A DNA stretch of 64,000 nt from Oscillospiraceae bacterium (GTDB lineage Bacteria > Bacillota_A > Clostridia > Oscillospirales > Oscillospiraceae): assembly GCA_015067895.1 (NCBI GenBank), contig SVLP01000002.1, positions 62,001 through 126,000 of the forward strand, read 5' to 3'. Shown here in pieces: positions 43,519 through 51,920 of the stretch (the stretch's first letter is position 1; each line of letters begins with the position of its first letter). The notes below the pieces were generated by a model that saw only the letters and a program-made list of their open reading frames with translations, did no database searches and was not told the DNA's origin. The position numbers and the translations under genes are program-made.

Positions 43519-43549
43519 AAAGAGCCTGTGCATGCAGGCTCTTTTTTCT
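43519..43549 (+). terminator. Intrinsic terminator after the XRE gene
   Basis: Stem AAAGAGCCTG/CAGGCTCTTT with loop TGCATG and a T run. Confidence 0.85.
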
Positions 43550-43577
43550 TGTACTTTTTCCCTGCATGTGTTATGAT
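43549..43577 (+). promoter_or_regulatory. Promoter of the J-domain/HscC operon
   Basis: TTGTAC (43549-43554), 17-base spacer and TATGAT (43572-43577), starting at the terminator edge. Confidence 0.55.
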
Positions 43578-43613
43578 GAAATGTAATATCAGAAACAGAA
43601 AGGACTGCAAGCT

Positions 43614-46600
43614 ATGGATTGGACGATCCTGGGCATCGCGCCCACTGACGATAAAAAAGCCATCACCGCCGCCTACCGGGCGAAGCTGAAGACCACCAAC
43701 CCGGAGGATAAGCCCGAGGAATTCAAGGCCCTCCGTGCCGCCTATGAGGAGGCCCTGCGCCTGGCCGATCAGGTCAAGGAAGAGCCGGAGCAGGATCTGA
43801 CCCCCGTGGGCCGCTGGGCTGCCCGAGTAGAGGCTCTCTACAACGATTACCCCAGCCGCATCAATGCGGAGAAATGGAAGGAGCTCCTGGCCGACGATGT
43901 GTGCGCAGGTCTCGACACCCGGCCCCAGGCTGAGGAAGCCCTGCTTCGCTTCCTGATGGAGCACTATTATCTGCCCCGTACGGTCTGGCAGACTCTGGAT
44001 GCGGCCTTCGGCTGGCTGGAGCGGGCCGAGGAGCTGTGCGAGGATTGGCCCCAGGACTTCATCGAGCGGTGCGTTCTGAACGGCATCCGCTTCCGGCAGT
44101 CCCTGAGCTTCGACCAGTTTGAGCCTGGCCGGGACGGTTCCGTCTGCGATGCCTACCGCCGTCTCTACTACCAGTGCGCCCACACTCCGCCCGAGCAGCG
44201 TGCAGAGCTCCTTGACCGGCTGGAAGCCATGCCGGAACAGCATGCCCATGGCCGGGCCATGCGCTGCCAATGGCTCATGACCGTAGGCAGGGAAGAGGAG
44301 TGCCGCTCCGGCTATCGGGAGCTGACCGCCCGCTGGCCGGAGGATGTGACCATGAACATCGACTATGCCATCCTCCTGACCCAGAGCGGCAGCCCTGACG
44401 AGGCCGAGCCCATCATCCGCCGGATGCTGGAGCTGGTTCCTGACAACATCTATGCCCAGCGGGCCCTGGCCGAATGCCAGGCCGCCAAGGGCCAGCTTTC
44501 CGATGCCAAGGAAACTCTTTATGAGGTCATGCACATCTCCGGTGATGACCCCATCCTCATGGAGCAGCTGTCCGCCCGGCTCCGGGAGTGGAACGATACC
44601 CTGATCGGTCAGTATCAGGAGGCTCTGCAGAAGGATCCCACCGACGCAGACAAGGCCATCGACCTGGGCTGGTGCTACCTGCAGAACGACCAGCCCGATG
44701 CCGCCATGGAGGTCGCATTGAAGATCGATCCCGAAAAGGCGGATCCCTTTGACTATCACAACCTGCTGGGCAAGCTCTACCTCCACATCGAGATGTTTGC
44801 CGAGGCCGGCGAGCACATTGCGCAGGTCGTTTCCATCGTGCGCGGCCTGACCCCCGACGGTACTGATACGACCGAAAAGCGCATCCGCCGTCTGCCGGAA
44901 ATGCTCCAGGTCTGGGGCAGCTGCCTGATGCAGACAGGCCATAGCGACCGGGCCCGGGAGGTCTATCAGGAAGCTCTGACCCTGGCACCCGATGATCCCA
45001 AGGTGCTGAGCCTGATGGGCAATATCTACTACGCCGACGGCAGGTATGAGCAGAGCCTGGAGGTTTTGCGCCATCTGACCGAGGTCTCTCCCGGCAGCTG
45101 GTTCGGCCACCTGATGCAGGCTCTCTGCCTGTACAAGCTCCGCCGTGACCGGGAGGCCTTCGACGCCGTGGGCCGGGCCCAGTCCCTTCAGGGTGGCGAT
45201 TTGAGCCTGTATGTGCTGAAAATGCAGATCTTGCTCCGGAACGGTGCCTTTGATGAGGTTCGGGACATCCTGGCCTTCCTGAAGGAGGCCGGAGCGCCCG
45301 AGGATCTCTCCACCGACTTTATCCGCGCCCAGCTTCTGGAGCTGGCGGACAAGGATGAGGATGCCGCCTTCCGCAGCTACCAGTCCATCGCCCGCCAGGT
45401 GGAGGAGGGGGAGACCCTGCTGGACGCCTCTGCCCTCTACCACCGCATGGCATGCATCATGGGCAACAAGATGGATGCGAGCAAGCCGGAGGACTGTGAG
45501 ATCCTGCTCTCTGTGCTGGAGAAGGGCCTGAGCCATGACAAATTTGACGGAGATTGCCTGAATTACAAGGCCTGGCTCCTCGTCCGGAGCGGCAAGATGG
45601 CAGATGCCATCGAGATGTACAAGACACTCCCCATTCCCAACGCCAAGCGCAAGCTCCTGTATACCTACCACGATGATCTGGATCACTACTGTGCCGAGGC
45701 CCTGGCCTGCTGCTTGGAGCTGCTGGAGGAGTCTCCGACGCCGGAGCTCTATTATTACGCCGCCTCCTGCTGCCGCCATACCGGCGACTGGGATCATGTG
45801 GAGCGCTACAGCCGCCTGGCACTGGAGCTTGATCCGGGCGACATCGATGCATGGAATGCCCTTGCCTATCTGTATGAGCGAAGCGGCGATCTTGAGGAAG
45901 CTCTTGTGTGTATCGACCGGGCCCTTGACAGCATGTGGCAGCTGGAGCTGTTCTATGAGTGGCTTGTTAACCATAAGCTCAAGCTTCTGCGCCGCCGGGG
46001 CCGCCATGCCGAGGCTCTGAAGCTGGTGGACGAGACCATGGCACGGGCCGATTATCCCGATGGCTTCCAGACCAAGTTCGACATCTGCGCCCAGTTTGGT
46101 CTCTGGGATCAGGCCCAAGCTGTCCTCGACCAGTGGCAGAGTGCACGGAAGGGAGATCCCGAGCAGGTCAAGGCCACCGGCCAGCTCCATCTGCTCCGGG
46201 GAAAAATGCTGAAGGCCACCCTTGCCTTCGCAAAGGTCAAGCATGATATGACCCCCGACGAGGAGACCAGCCTGCGCATCCAGCTGGCCGATCTGGAAGC
46301 CAATGCCAAGCGGCAGATCCAGCTGTGGAGTCAGCGGCTGGACACCGGCCATGGAAAGAGTCATGTGCTCCTGAATCTGGCGCTGGCCGTCTTCTGGAGC
46401 GGCGACCGGGAGGGTGCGAAGAAGATCGCCCTCAAGGGACTGGAGCTGCTGGATGAGAAGCTGAAGGGCTATCAGCGCGACGAAGCCCTCTACCGCGCCC
46501 GCCGCAGTGCCCTGCTGGCCCTGGTGGGCAGGGAGGCCGAGGCCCGGGCTGAGCTGGAGACTGTCCGTGCGCTGCCCCTTTGCGAGCACTGCACCTATGG

Positions 46601-46757
46601 CAGATGCAAGGATGCCGATATTTTTGAAGCCTATATCGAGGAGATCGCCGGAAACTGGGATCGTGCCAGGGAGCTTTTCCAGGCAGGAAAGCAGAACTGG
46701 CCCGATGAGCTGGACTTCCACGCCGGTGAGACCCGTCTGAAAAAGAAGAAAGGATAA
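43614..46757 (+). CDS. J-domain-like/TPR protein (DjlC-type co-chaperone)
   Basis: A 1047-residue protein. Residues 1-50 look like a J-domain (DWTILGIAPTDDKKAITAAYRAKLKTTNPEDKPEEFKALRAAYEEAL), but the essential HPD tripeptide is replaced by NPED (29-32). The rest is a long array of TPR-like helical repeats (EVYQEALTLAPDDPKVLSLMGNIYY, ALELDPGDIDAWNALAYLYERSGDLEEAL). No signal peptide. It is followed by an HscC-type Hsp70 four bases downstream, the same order as E. coli djlC/hscC systems. It probably delivers clients to that Hsp70. Whether it can trigger ATPase activity without HPD is open. Confidence 0.8.
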   Translation: MDWTILGIAPTDDKKAITAAYRAKLKTTNPEDKPEEFKALRAAYEEALRLADQVKEEPEQDLTPVGRWAARVEALYNDYPSRINAEKWKELLADDVCAGLDTRPQAEEALLRFLMEHYYLPRTVWQTLDAAFGWLERAEELCEDWPQDFIERCVLNGIRFRQSLSFDQFEPGRDGSVCDAYRRLYYQCAHTPPEQRAELLDRLEAMPEQHAHGRAMRCQWLMTVGREEECRSGYRELTARWPEDVTMNIDYAILLTQSGSPDEAEPIIRRMLELVPDNIYAQRALAECQAAKGQLSDAKETLYEVMHISGDDPILMEQLSARLREWNDTLIGQYQEALQKDPTDADKAIDLGWCYLQNDQPDAAMEVALKIDPEKADPFDYHNLLGKLYLHIEMFAEAGEHIAQVVSIVRGLTPDGTDTTEKRIRRLPEMLQVWGSCLMQTGHSDRAREVYQEALTLAPDDPKVLSLMGNIYYADGRYEQSLEVLRHLTEVSPGSWFGHLMQALCLYKLRRDREAFDAVGRAQSLQGGDLSLYVLKMQILLRNGAFDEVRDILAFLKEAGAPEDLSTDFIRAQLLELADKDEDAAFRSYQSIARQVEEGETLLDASALYHRMACIMGNKMDASKPEDCEILLSVLEKGLSHDKFDGDCLNYKAWLLVRSGKMADAIEMYKTLPIPNAKRKLLYTYHDDLDHYCAEALACCLELLEESPTPELYYYAASCCRHTGDWDHVERYSRLALELDPGDIDAWNALAYLYERSGDLEEALVCIDRALDSMWQLELFYEWLVNHKLKLLRRRGRHAEALKLVDETMARADYPDGFQTKFDICAQFGLWDQAQAVLDQWQSARKGDPEQVKATGQLHLLRGKMLKATLAFAKVKHDMTPDEETSLRIQLADLEANAKRQIQLWSQRLDTGHGKSHVLLNLALAVFWSGDREGAKKIALKGLELLDEKLKGYQRDEALYRARRSALLALVGREAEARAELETVRALPLCEHCTYGRCKDADIFEAYIEEIAGNWDRARELFQAGKQNWPDELDFHAGETRLKKKKG

Positions 46758-46761
46758 TCAT

Positions 46762-48447
46762 ATGCTGATCGGAATCGATCTGGGAACCACCAATTCCCTG
46801 GTCGCCTGCTTTCAAAACGGTCGCGCTGAGCTGATCCCCAACCGGCTCGGCAGCGTCCTGACCCCCTCGGTGGTCAGCATCGACCCGGAGGGCAGTCTCT
46901 ACATCGGCGAAGCCGCCAGGGAGCGGGCCATGCTCCATCCTCTGGAGAGCGCCGCTGTCTTCAAGCGCAGCATGGGCACGGAGAAGGAATTCGTGCTGGG
47001 TCAGCGGCATTTCCGTGCCGAGGAGCTGTCCAGCCTGATCCTGAAAAGTCTGAAGGAGGATGCCGAAGCCCATCTGGGCCAGGCTGTGACGGACGCCATC
47101 ATCAGTGTTCCCGCCTACTTCAACGACCTCCAGCGCAAGGCCACCAAGTGGGCCGGTGAGCTGGCGGGGCTGAACGTGGTGCGCATCATCAACGAGCCCA
47201 CCGCCGCCGCCATCGCCCACGGCATGGCCGAGAAGGACGATGCCAGGTATCTGGTCTTCGACCTGGGCGGCGGCACCTTTGACGTGTCCATCCTGGAGCT
47301 CTACAGCCCCATCATGGAGGTACACGCCATCGCGGGCGACAATTTTCTCGGCGGAGAGGACTTCACCACCGTCCTGTGCAACCTCTTCTACGCCCACGCG
47401 GGCATCGCCCAGGAGACCCTGGACGCCAAGACCCGCAGCGAAGTCCGCAAGACGGCGGAAAGCTGCAAGTGCGCCTTTTCCCACACGGCCAGCATCTTCA
47501 TGATCTGCACCGTAAACGGTCAGACCCACGCCATGCCCCTGACCCTCGCGCAATACGAGCAGGCCTGCGCGCCCCTGCTGGAGCAGCTGAGAAAGCCCGT
47601 GGAGCGGAGCCTGCGGGATGCCAATGTGACGCTGGAGGACATCGACCAGATCGTCCTGGTGGGCGGAGCCACCCGCTCGCCGGTGATCCGCCGGTTCGTG
47701 GAGCGGCTCTTTGGGCGAAAGCCCAGCCTGCGCATCGACCCGGATGTGGCTGTTGCCCTGGGCGCCGCCCTCCAGTGCGCCATGAAAGAACGGAACCGGG
47801 AGATCCAGGAGGTGGTTCTGACGGATGTCTGCCCCTTCACCCTGGGCACCGAGGTGGTGGCCGACAACGGCATGTTCGAGGACGCGGGCCACTACCTGCC
47901 CATCATCGAGCGCAACACCGTCATCCCCGTCAGCCGCACCCAGACCGTCTGCACCGCCCATGAGAACCAGACCAAGGTCTGCGTCAAGATCCTCCAGGGT
48001 GAGAGCCGGATGGCCGCCAACAATCTGCTCCTGGGCGAGCTGACCGTCAGCGTCCCCGCCGGGCCCAAGGGAAAGGAAGCCGTGGACATCACCTACACCT
48101 ACGACGTCAACTCCCTGCTGGAGGTGGAGGTCTTCGTCCGCTCCACCGGTCTGCGCCGCCGGATGATTATCCAGAACTCCAAAAGCCGTATGACCGACGA
48201 GGAGGCCCGGGCCCGGCTGGAGCAGCTCCAGTACCTCAAGCGCAACCCCAGAGACGAGGAGCCCAACCGGCTGATCCTCCTGCGGGGCGAGCGGATGTAC
48301 GAGGAAGCCACCGCCGACGCCCGCGCCGCCATCGACCGGGCCATGCTGGACTTCGAGCGGGCCCTGAAACGCCAGGATCGCAGTGAGATCGAGCGGGCCA
48401 GGAAGAAGCTGGAGGAATTTCTGAACGATATGGAATTCGGCACCTGA
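46762..48447 (+). CDS. hscC: Hsp70 family chaperone, HscC type
   Basis: A 561-residue Hsp70 that is shorter than DnaK (about 610-640). The nucleotide domain has IGIDLGTTNSLVA, IISVPAYFNDLQRKATKWAGELAGLNVVRIINEPTAAAIAHG, VFDLGGGTFDVSI and VLVGGATRSPVIRRFVERLFG. The substrate domain (about 370-480) and a short helical lid complete it. HscC is a specialised Hsp70 not needed for bulk folding. It is coupled to the upstream J-TPR gene and starts at an ATG four bases after it. Confidence 0.9.
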   Translation: MLIGIDLGTTNSLVACFQNGRAELIPNRLGSVLTPSVVSIDPEGSLYIGEAARERAMLHPLESAAVFKRSMGTEKEFVLGQRHFRAEELSSLILKSLKEDAEAHLGQAVTDAIISVPAYFNDLQRKATKWAGELAGLNVVRIINEPTAAAIAHGMAEKDDARYLVFDLGGGTFDVSILELYSPIMEVHAIAGDNFLGGEDFTTVLCNLFYAHAGIAQETLDAKTRSEVRKTAESCKCAFSHTASIFMICTVNGQTHAMPLTLAQYEQACAPLLEQLRKPVERSLRDANVTLEDIDQIVLVGGATRSPVIRRFVERLFGRKPSLRIDPDVAVALGAALQCAMKERNREIQEVVLTDVCPFTLGTEVVADNGMFEDAGHYLPIIERNTVIPVSRTQTVCTAHENQTKVCVKILQGESRMAANNLLLGELTVSVPAGPKGKEAVDITYTYDVNSLLEVEVFVRSTGLRRRMIIQNSKSRMTDEEARARLEQLQYLKRNPRDEEPNRLILLRGERMYEEATADARAAIDRAMLDFERALKRQDRSEIERARKKLEEFLNDMEFGT

Positions 48448-48457
48448 CACATAAAAA

Positions 48458-48486
48458 GCAGCACCATCCATTGTGGATGGTGCTGC
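48458..48486 (-). terminator. First copy of the duplicated terminator hairpin
   Basis: GCAGCACCATCCA, loop TTG, TGGATGGTGCTGC. The T run follows only on the minus strand, so it would stop leftward transcripts. Confidence 0.65.
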
Positions 48487-48512
48487 AGACTGTAGAAAAA
48501 CCTCAAAATTAG

Positions 48513-48649
48513 GATGTCATCGCGAACCAGTCCTCAGACTGGTGTGGCGATCCCCTAAAAAGAGCAAATAACGCCGGATTATCAACTGAAAATATTCGAA
48601 AATCTGGGAGATTGCCACGCCAGTGTGCGCACTGGCTCGCAATGACATC
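48513..48649. repeat. Palindromic repeat with 44-base arms (REP/MITE-like)
   Basis: The arms at 48513-48556 and 48606-48649 match in inverted order at most positions, starting GATGTCAT and containing CCAGT...ACTGG hairpins and GTGGCGATC/GTGGCAATC. The centre is about 50 AT-rich bases. No gene lies within. It is flanked by two copies of one terminator hairpin and fills the 250-base gap between hscC and the methyltransferase gene. Confidence 0.7.
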
Positions 48650-48664
48650 TTTTTTGACACGCTG

Positions 48665-48700
48665 CAGCACCATCCATTGTGGATGGTGCTGTACTTTTTT
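48665..48700 (+). terminator. Second copy of the duplicated terminator hairpin
   Basis: CAGCACCATCCA, loop TTG, TGGATGGTGCTG, then TACTTTTTT, so it can stop rightward transcripts from hscC. Confidence 0.7.
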
Positions 48701-49574
48701 AGAATTCCTCCACGGACAGCTGCTCCAGAACCGCGGCCAGCCGGGCGTTGACCATGTCGAAATCGGAGACGGTATCCATGATCTCCTCGAAGGCAGCCTG
48801 CTTGCCCGCCTTCAGCAGCTCGTTGGCCAGCTCCGCCACCTCCTGGGCATGGGCGTCGTTGTGGCCCACCAGGAACTTCATCAGGGCCAGCAGCTCCTCC
48901 AGGGGTGTCCCCTCCCCGCTGTGGTCGTGGTCGGCATGGCCGTGGGCGTGGCTGTGGGTGATGCCGCCGTGGGAGTGGGTGCCGGGGGCCAGCTTCACGC
49001 CGCTGACCTGGTACATCCGCCGGTTGGAGATCATGACCTCCACCTTAAAGTGGGGCTCGAAGAGCTTCTTCAGGCTGTCAACGGTCATCAGACCGTTGGA
49101 GACCTTGCTGGCCGCGCCCTGATGATGGCCGTCGATGGTCTCCCGGCTGGCACCGTGGGCGATGGTCAGGCGGCCATCCTCCTTCAGCAGACCCGCCAGG
49201 GTCTTAATGAGCCGCTTGGGCTTGGGGAAGTGGGGGAAGGCATTGTAGACCACGATCCGGTCGAATTTCCGGTCGAAGACCGCTTCCTCCACATCGCCGC
49301 AGAGCACCCGGATTCTGGGCTCGTCGACGTACTTCCCGGCGGCGATCTTCGCCATTTCCGGGGAAATGTCGATGCCGGTGACGGATGCCACCTCCCGCCG
49401 CAGGTAATAGTCAAACATCACGCCGGTGCCGCAGGCCACATCCAGCACGTCCATGCCCGCTCCCACCTCCGCGTGATCCAGGATGGACTCGATGACCGCG
49501 TCGCTCTTTATCATATCTGCGTCCCAGCTGGGGGCGCAGCGGTCGAAAAATTCGATGATATCTTTCTTCTCCAT
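48699..49574 (-). CDS. SAM-dependent methyltransferase with His-rich linker
   Basis: A 291-residue class I methyltransferase. Motif I is VLDVACGTGVMFDY (about 43-56), followed by DISPEMAKIAAG and FDRIVVYNAFPHFP. After residue 195 comes a His-rich stretch (GTHSHGGITHSHAHGHADHD), then a helical tail domain (LALMKFLVGHNDAHAQEVAELANELLKAG) of a type seen near metal-handling genes. The His-rich part probably binds a transition metal. The substrate is unknown. ATG at 49574 follows GGAGG. Confidence 0.82.
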   Translation of the reverse strand: MEKKDIIEFFDRCAPSWDADMIKSDAVIESILDHAEVGAGMDVLDVACGTGVMFDYYLRREVASVTGIDISPEMAKIAAGKYVDEPRIRVLCGDVEEAVFDRKFDRIVVYNAFPHFPKPKRLIKTLAGLLKEDGRLTIAHGASRETIDGHHQGAASKVSNGLMTVDSLKKLFEPHFKVEVMISNRRMYQVSGVKLAPGTHSHGGITHSHAHGHADHDHSGEGTPLEELLALMKFLVGHNDAHAQEVAELANELLKAGKQAAFEEIMDTVSDFDMVNARLAAVLEQLSVEEF

Positions 49575-49600
49575 AGTGGTTCCTCCGTGGATTTTTCCTA

Positions 49601-49629
49601 AGCATACCATAAACCGGCAAAACTTGCAA
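49601..49629 (-). promoter_or_regulatory. Promoter of the methyltransferase gene
   Basis: On the minus strand, TTGCAA (49624-49629), 17-base spacer and TATGCT (49601-49606). It is divergent from the promoter at 49635. Confidence 0.55.
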
Positions 49630-49634
49630 GGTGT

Positions 49635-49663
49635 TTGCATTTTTGTCCCATACCTGCTATGAT
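49635..49663 (+). promoter_or_regulatory. Promoter of the GDSL hydrolase gene
   Basis: TTGCAT (49635-49640), 17-base spacer and TATGAT (49658-49663), 25 bases before the start codon. Confidence 0.65.
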
Positions 49664-49688
49664 GGAGAAAAGACAGGAGGGCGCGGCA

Positions 49689-50216
49689 ATGACGATTTTA
49701 TGCTATGGCGATTCCAATACCTTTGGCTATGATCCCCGATCCTATTTCGGTGGACGTTACGATGAACCCTGGCCGGAGCTGCTCGAAGCCATGACCGGCT
49801 GGCAAGTCCGCAGCAACGGCTCCTGCGGCCGGGAGATCCCCCGCAGGGCAGTGGTGTTCCCGAACAATATAGACCTTCTGATCGTCATGCTGGGCACCAA
49901 CGATCTTTTGCAGGGGGCATCCGCTACCCTCGCCGCTGAGCGGATGGAGGCCTTCCTGTCCCCGCTGGAGCGCGGCAAGCTCCTGCTGATCGCGCCGCCG
50001 CCCATGGGTATGGGGGAATGGGTGCCCAGCGACGAGCTGATCGAAAAATCGAAGGAGCTGTCCAGACGCTATCGCACCCTCTCTGAATCCCTCGGCATCC
50101 GCTTTCTGGACGCCGGGGACTGGAACATCCCCCTGACCTTCGACGGTGTCCACTTCACCGGGGAGGGACACCGGCTTTTCGCGGAACACTTGAGAAAGGA
50201 GCTCACCCATGCTTGA
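49689..50216 (+). CDS. SGNH/GDSL-type esterase
   Basis: A 175-residue SGNH hydrolase. Block I is ILCYGDSNTFGY (Ser9), block III VMLGTNDLL and block V DGVHFTGEGH carrying the catalytic Asp and His. No signal peptide, so it acts inside the cell. Family members deacylate or de-esterify sugars and lipids, and the substrate is unknown. The ATG at 49689 has GGAGGGCG upstream. It overlaps the next gene by eight bases. Confidence 0.85.
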   Translation: MTILCYGDSNTFGYDPRSYFGGRYDEPWPELLEAMTGWQVRSNGSCGREIPRRAVVFPNNIDLLIVMLGTNDLLQGASATLAAERMEAFLSPLERGKLLLIAPPPMGMGEWVPSDELIEKSKELSRRYRTLSESLGIRFLDAGDWNIPLTFDGVHFTGEGHRLFAEHLRKELTHA

Positions 50217-50883
50217 CTGTATCTCCGTCGCCAATATGCGCGACAGCGACGCCTACACCATCGCCAATCTGATCCCCAGCCTGGAGCTGATGCACCGGGC
50301 AGCCTGCGGCGTTTTCAAAGCCGTCACCTGGCACGGGCGCACCGCCATCGTGGTCGGTTCCGGCAACAACGGCGGCGACGGCTTCGCCCTGGCCTGTATT
50401 TTGAAGGAGCAGGGCTTTGACAGCACCGTATTTACACTCAGCGATCGTCTCTCCGCCGACAGTGCCCACTACGCCGGTAAAGCCCGGGCCGCAGGCGTCC
50501 CCATCGAGCCCTTCCGGCCTGACTGCCTGACAGGCTTCGATATCGTCGTTGACTGTCTTCTGGGCACAGGCTTCCAGGGTGCCGTACGGGACTGCTATCG
50601 CATTGCCATCGAGACCATCTGCGCATCCGGTGCATATGTGGTCAGCGTGGACATCAACAGCGGCATGAACGGCGACACCGGGGCAGGGGCGTGCATCGTG
50701 CGCTCCGATCTGACCGTCACCATCGGCTTTGTCAAGCGGGGACTTGTGACCCCCAATGCAGGGAACTACATGAAGCGTCTGGTCTGCACGGACATCGGCA
50801 TCGTGTTGGTTCGGGAAGAGGACAAGCTCACAGAAGCCAACCGCCCGCCCTGGCTGGACATGACCATCATCCCCGCAATGTAA
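50209..50883 (+). CDS. nnrE: NAD(P)H-hydrate epimerase (YjeF N-terminal domain)
   Basis: A 224-residue YjeF_N-type protein that repairs the R form of damaged NADHX/NADPHX. The Rossmann region carries IVVGSGNNGGDGFALACILKEQG and the active-site part VDCLLGTGFQG, then VVSVDINSGMNGDTGAG. The C-terminal ADP-dependent dehydratase domain often fused in bacteria is missing, and its partner is not in this window. Translation is coupled to the SGNH gene by overlap. Confidence 0.85.
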   Translation: MLDCISVANMRDSDAYTIANLIPSLELMHRAACGVFKAVTWHGRTAIVVGSGNNGGDGFALACILKEQGFDSTVFTLSDRLSADSAHYAGKARAAGVPIEPFRPDCLTGFDIVVDCLLGTGFQGAVRDCYRIAIETICASGAYVVSVDINSGMNGDTGAGACIVRSDLTVTIGFVKRGLVTPNAGNYMKRLVCTDIGIVLVREEDKLTEANRPPWLDMTIIPAM

Positions 50884-50886
50884 CGA

Positions 50887-50916
50887 GATCCCTTGCCAAA
50901 CGGCAAGGGATCCTTT
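50887..50916. terminator. Bidirectional terminator between convergent genes
   Basis: Stem GATCCCTTGCC/GGCAAGGGATC with loop AAAC, followed by CTTTC. Confidence 0.7.
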
Positions 50917-51575
50917 CACAGCAGTGTGAATCTCCGCTTCTCACTCTCAATCAGGCCCTCCCTGCGCAGCTTGCTGATCTCCGCCGACAGGCCGCTGCGA
51001 TCCACCTCCAGATAGTCCGCCAGCTCCTGGCGGTCGTAGGGGATGGTGAAGCTGGAGCGTCCCTGGAGCTTGGCCTGATTCAGAAGAAACGCCATCAGCT
51101 TCTCCCGGGTGGTGCGCTTGGAGGTGACCTGGATCTTCTGATCGAAGACCAGATTCTTCGTGGCCACCAGCTTCAGCAGGTTGAAGATGATCCGGTTGTG
51201 GAAGGCACAGGCGCTGGAGCAGGTGGTGGTGATCCGTCTGCAGTCCATCAGCAGTACCGTGCTGTCCGCATCGGCCACCACGGCGATGGGCAACTGCTGC
51301 ACACCCGCGCAGGCGTAGGTCTCCCCGAAGAGCTCCGCAGGGCCGATGTGGGCCACGATGCTCCGATTTCCATAGTAATCCGCCCGTTCCAGCCGCACGG
51401 CACCGGTCAGCACCATGCCCACATGGGTGGCAGGATCCCCCTCCCGGCAGACATACTGTCCCTTGCTGACGGAGACCTTCCGCCCGCCGATGCAGCCGAG
51501 CATGGCACTCAAGTCCTCCATCCGGATCCCGTCAAAGAGGGGACATCTTTCCAGAACCGCATTAAAATCTCTCAT
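50916..51575 (-). CDS. Crp/Fnr family regulator, HcpR-like by context
   Basis: A 219-residue regulator. The cyclic-nucleotide-type sensor domain (SVSKGQYVCREGDPATHVGMVLTGAVRL) is followed by a dimer helix and a winged HTH (RQELADYLEVDRSGLSAEISKLRREGLIESE). It lacks the N-terminal Cys cluster of oxygen-sensing Fnr. It lies divergent from the zinc-ribbon/ferredoxin/hcp operon with a 20-base palindrome between them, so it likely controls hcp in response to nitrosative stress. The ligand is unknown. Confidence 0.82.
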   Translation of the reverse strand: MRDFNAVLERCPLFDGIRMEDLSAMLGCIGGRKVSVSKGQYVCREGDPATHVGMVLTGAVRLERADYYGNRSIVAHIGPAELFGETYACAGVQQLPIAVVADADSTVLLMDCRRITTTCSSACAFHNRIIFNLLKLVATKNLVFDQKIQVTSKRTTREKLMAFLLNQAKLQGRSSFTIPYDRQELADYLEVDRSGLSAEISKLRREGLIESEKRRFTLL

Positions 51576-51586
51576 AGACTCTCCTT

Positions 51587-51606
51587 TCTGTTGAAAATTC
51601 AACAGA
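51587..51606. promoter_or_regulatory. Operator palindrome for the Crp/Fnr regulator
   Basis: Perfect TCTGTTGAA-AA-TTCAACAGA. It lies in the divergent intergenic region and contains the -35 (TTCAAC) of the hcp-operon promoter. Confidence 0.75.
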
Positions 51607-51626
51607 CTTTCTGTGTTCAGTATAGT
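51598..51626 (+). promoter_or_regulatory. Promoter of the zinc-ribbon/ferredoxin/hcp operon
   Basis: TTCAAC (51598-51603), 17-base spacer and TATAGT (51621-51626). The -35 lies inside the palindromic operator, which fits regulation by a Crp/Fnr dimer. Confidence 0.6.
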
Positions 51627-51659
51627 ATCCTGAAGACACAAAGTCAAGGAGGGATGTAT

Positions 51660-51920
51660 ATGATCTTAGACGGATGCCAGGGAAAGCCCCGAACCCCCAC
51701 CATTCACGAAAAAACCTGCCCCAAGTGCGGCAGCATCATCGAGATGTTTTCCATCGACACGCAAATGCCCTGCGAGAACTGCGGCTTCGTGGCCTATAAC
51801 GATGCATTAAGCTGTGTCCAGTGGTGCCAGTACGCCAGGCAGTGCGTGGGCGAAGAGATGTACGAGCAGATGATGGCCATTGCCCGGCAAAACAAACAGA
51901 AAAAGGAGAATGCAGCATGA
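51660..51920 (+). CDS. Small zinc-ribbon protein of the hcp operon
   Basis: An 86-residue protein with CPKCGS and CENCGF (a zinc ribbon) and a second Cys set CVQWCQYARQC. The ATG at 51660 is chosen since AAGGAGGG lies six bases upstream. The next gene starts four bases before its end. Genes of this type stand beside hcp in several Clostridia. The function is not established, and it may hold metal or help assemble the hybrid cluster. Confidence 0.75.
   Translation: MILDGCQGKPRTPTIHEKTCPKCGSIIEMFSIDTQMPCENCGFVAYNDALSCVQWCQYARQCVGEEMYEQMMAIARQNKQKKENAA

Noticed and set aside
42684..46721. A 1345-residue open frame antisense to the J-TPR gene
   Set aside because: Shadow frame with random-looking composition. 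The plus-strand J-like/TPR protein and its coupling to hscC explain the region.
50691..51920. A 409-residue plus-strand frame ending at the zinc-ribbon gene
   Set aside because: The first 320 codons are antisense to the Crp/Fnr gene and cross the intergenic palindrome. Only the last 86 codons behind AAGGAGGG are coding.
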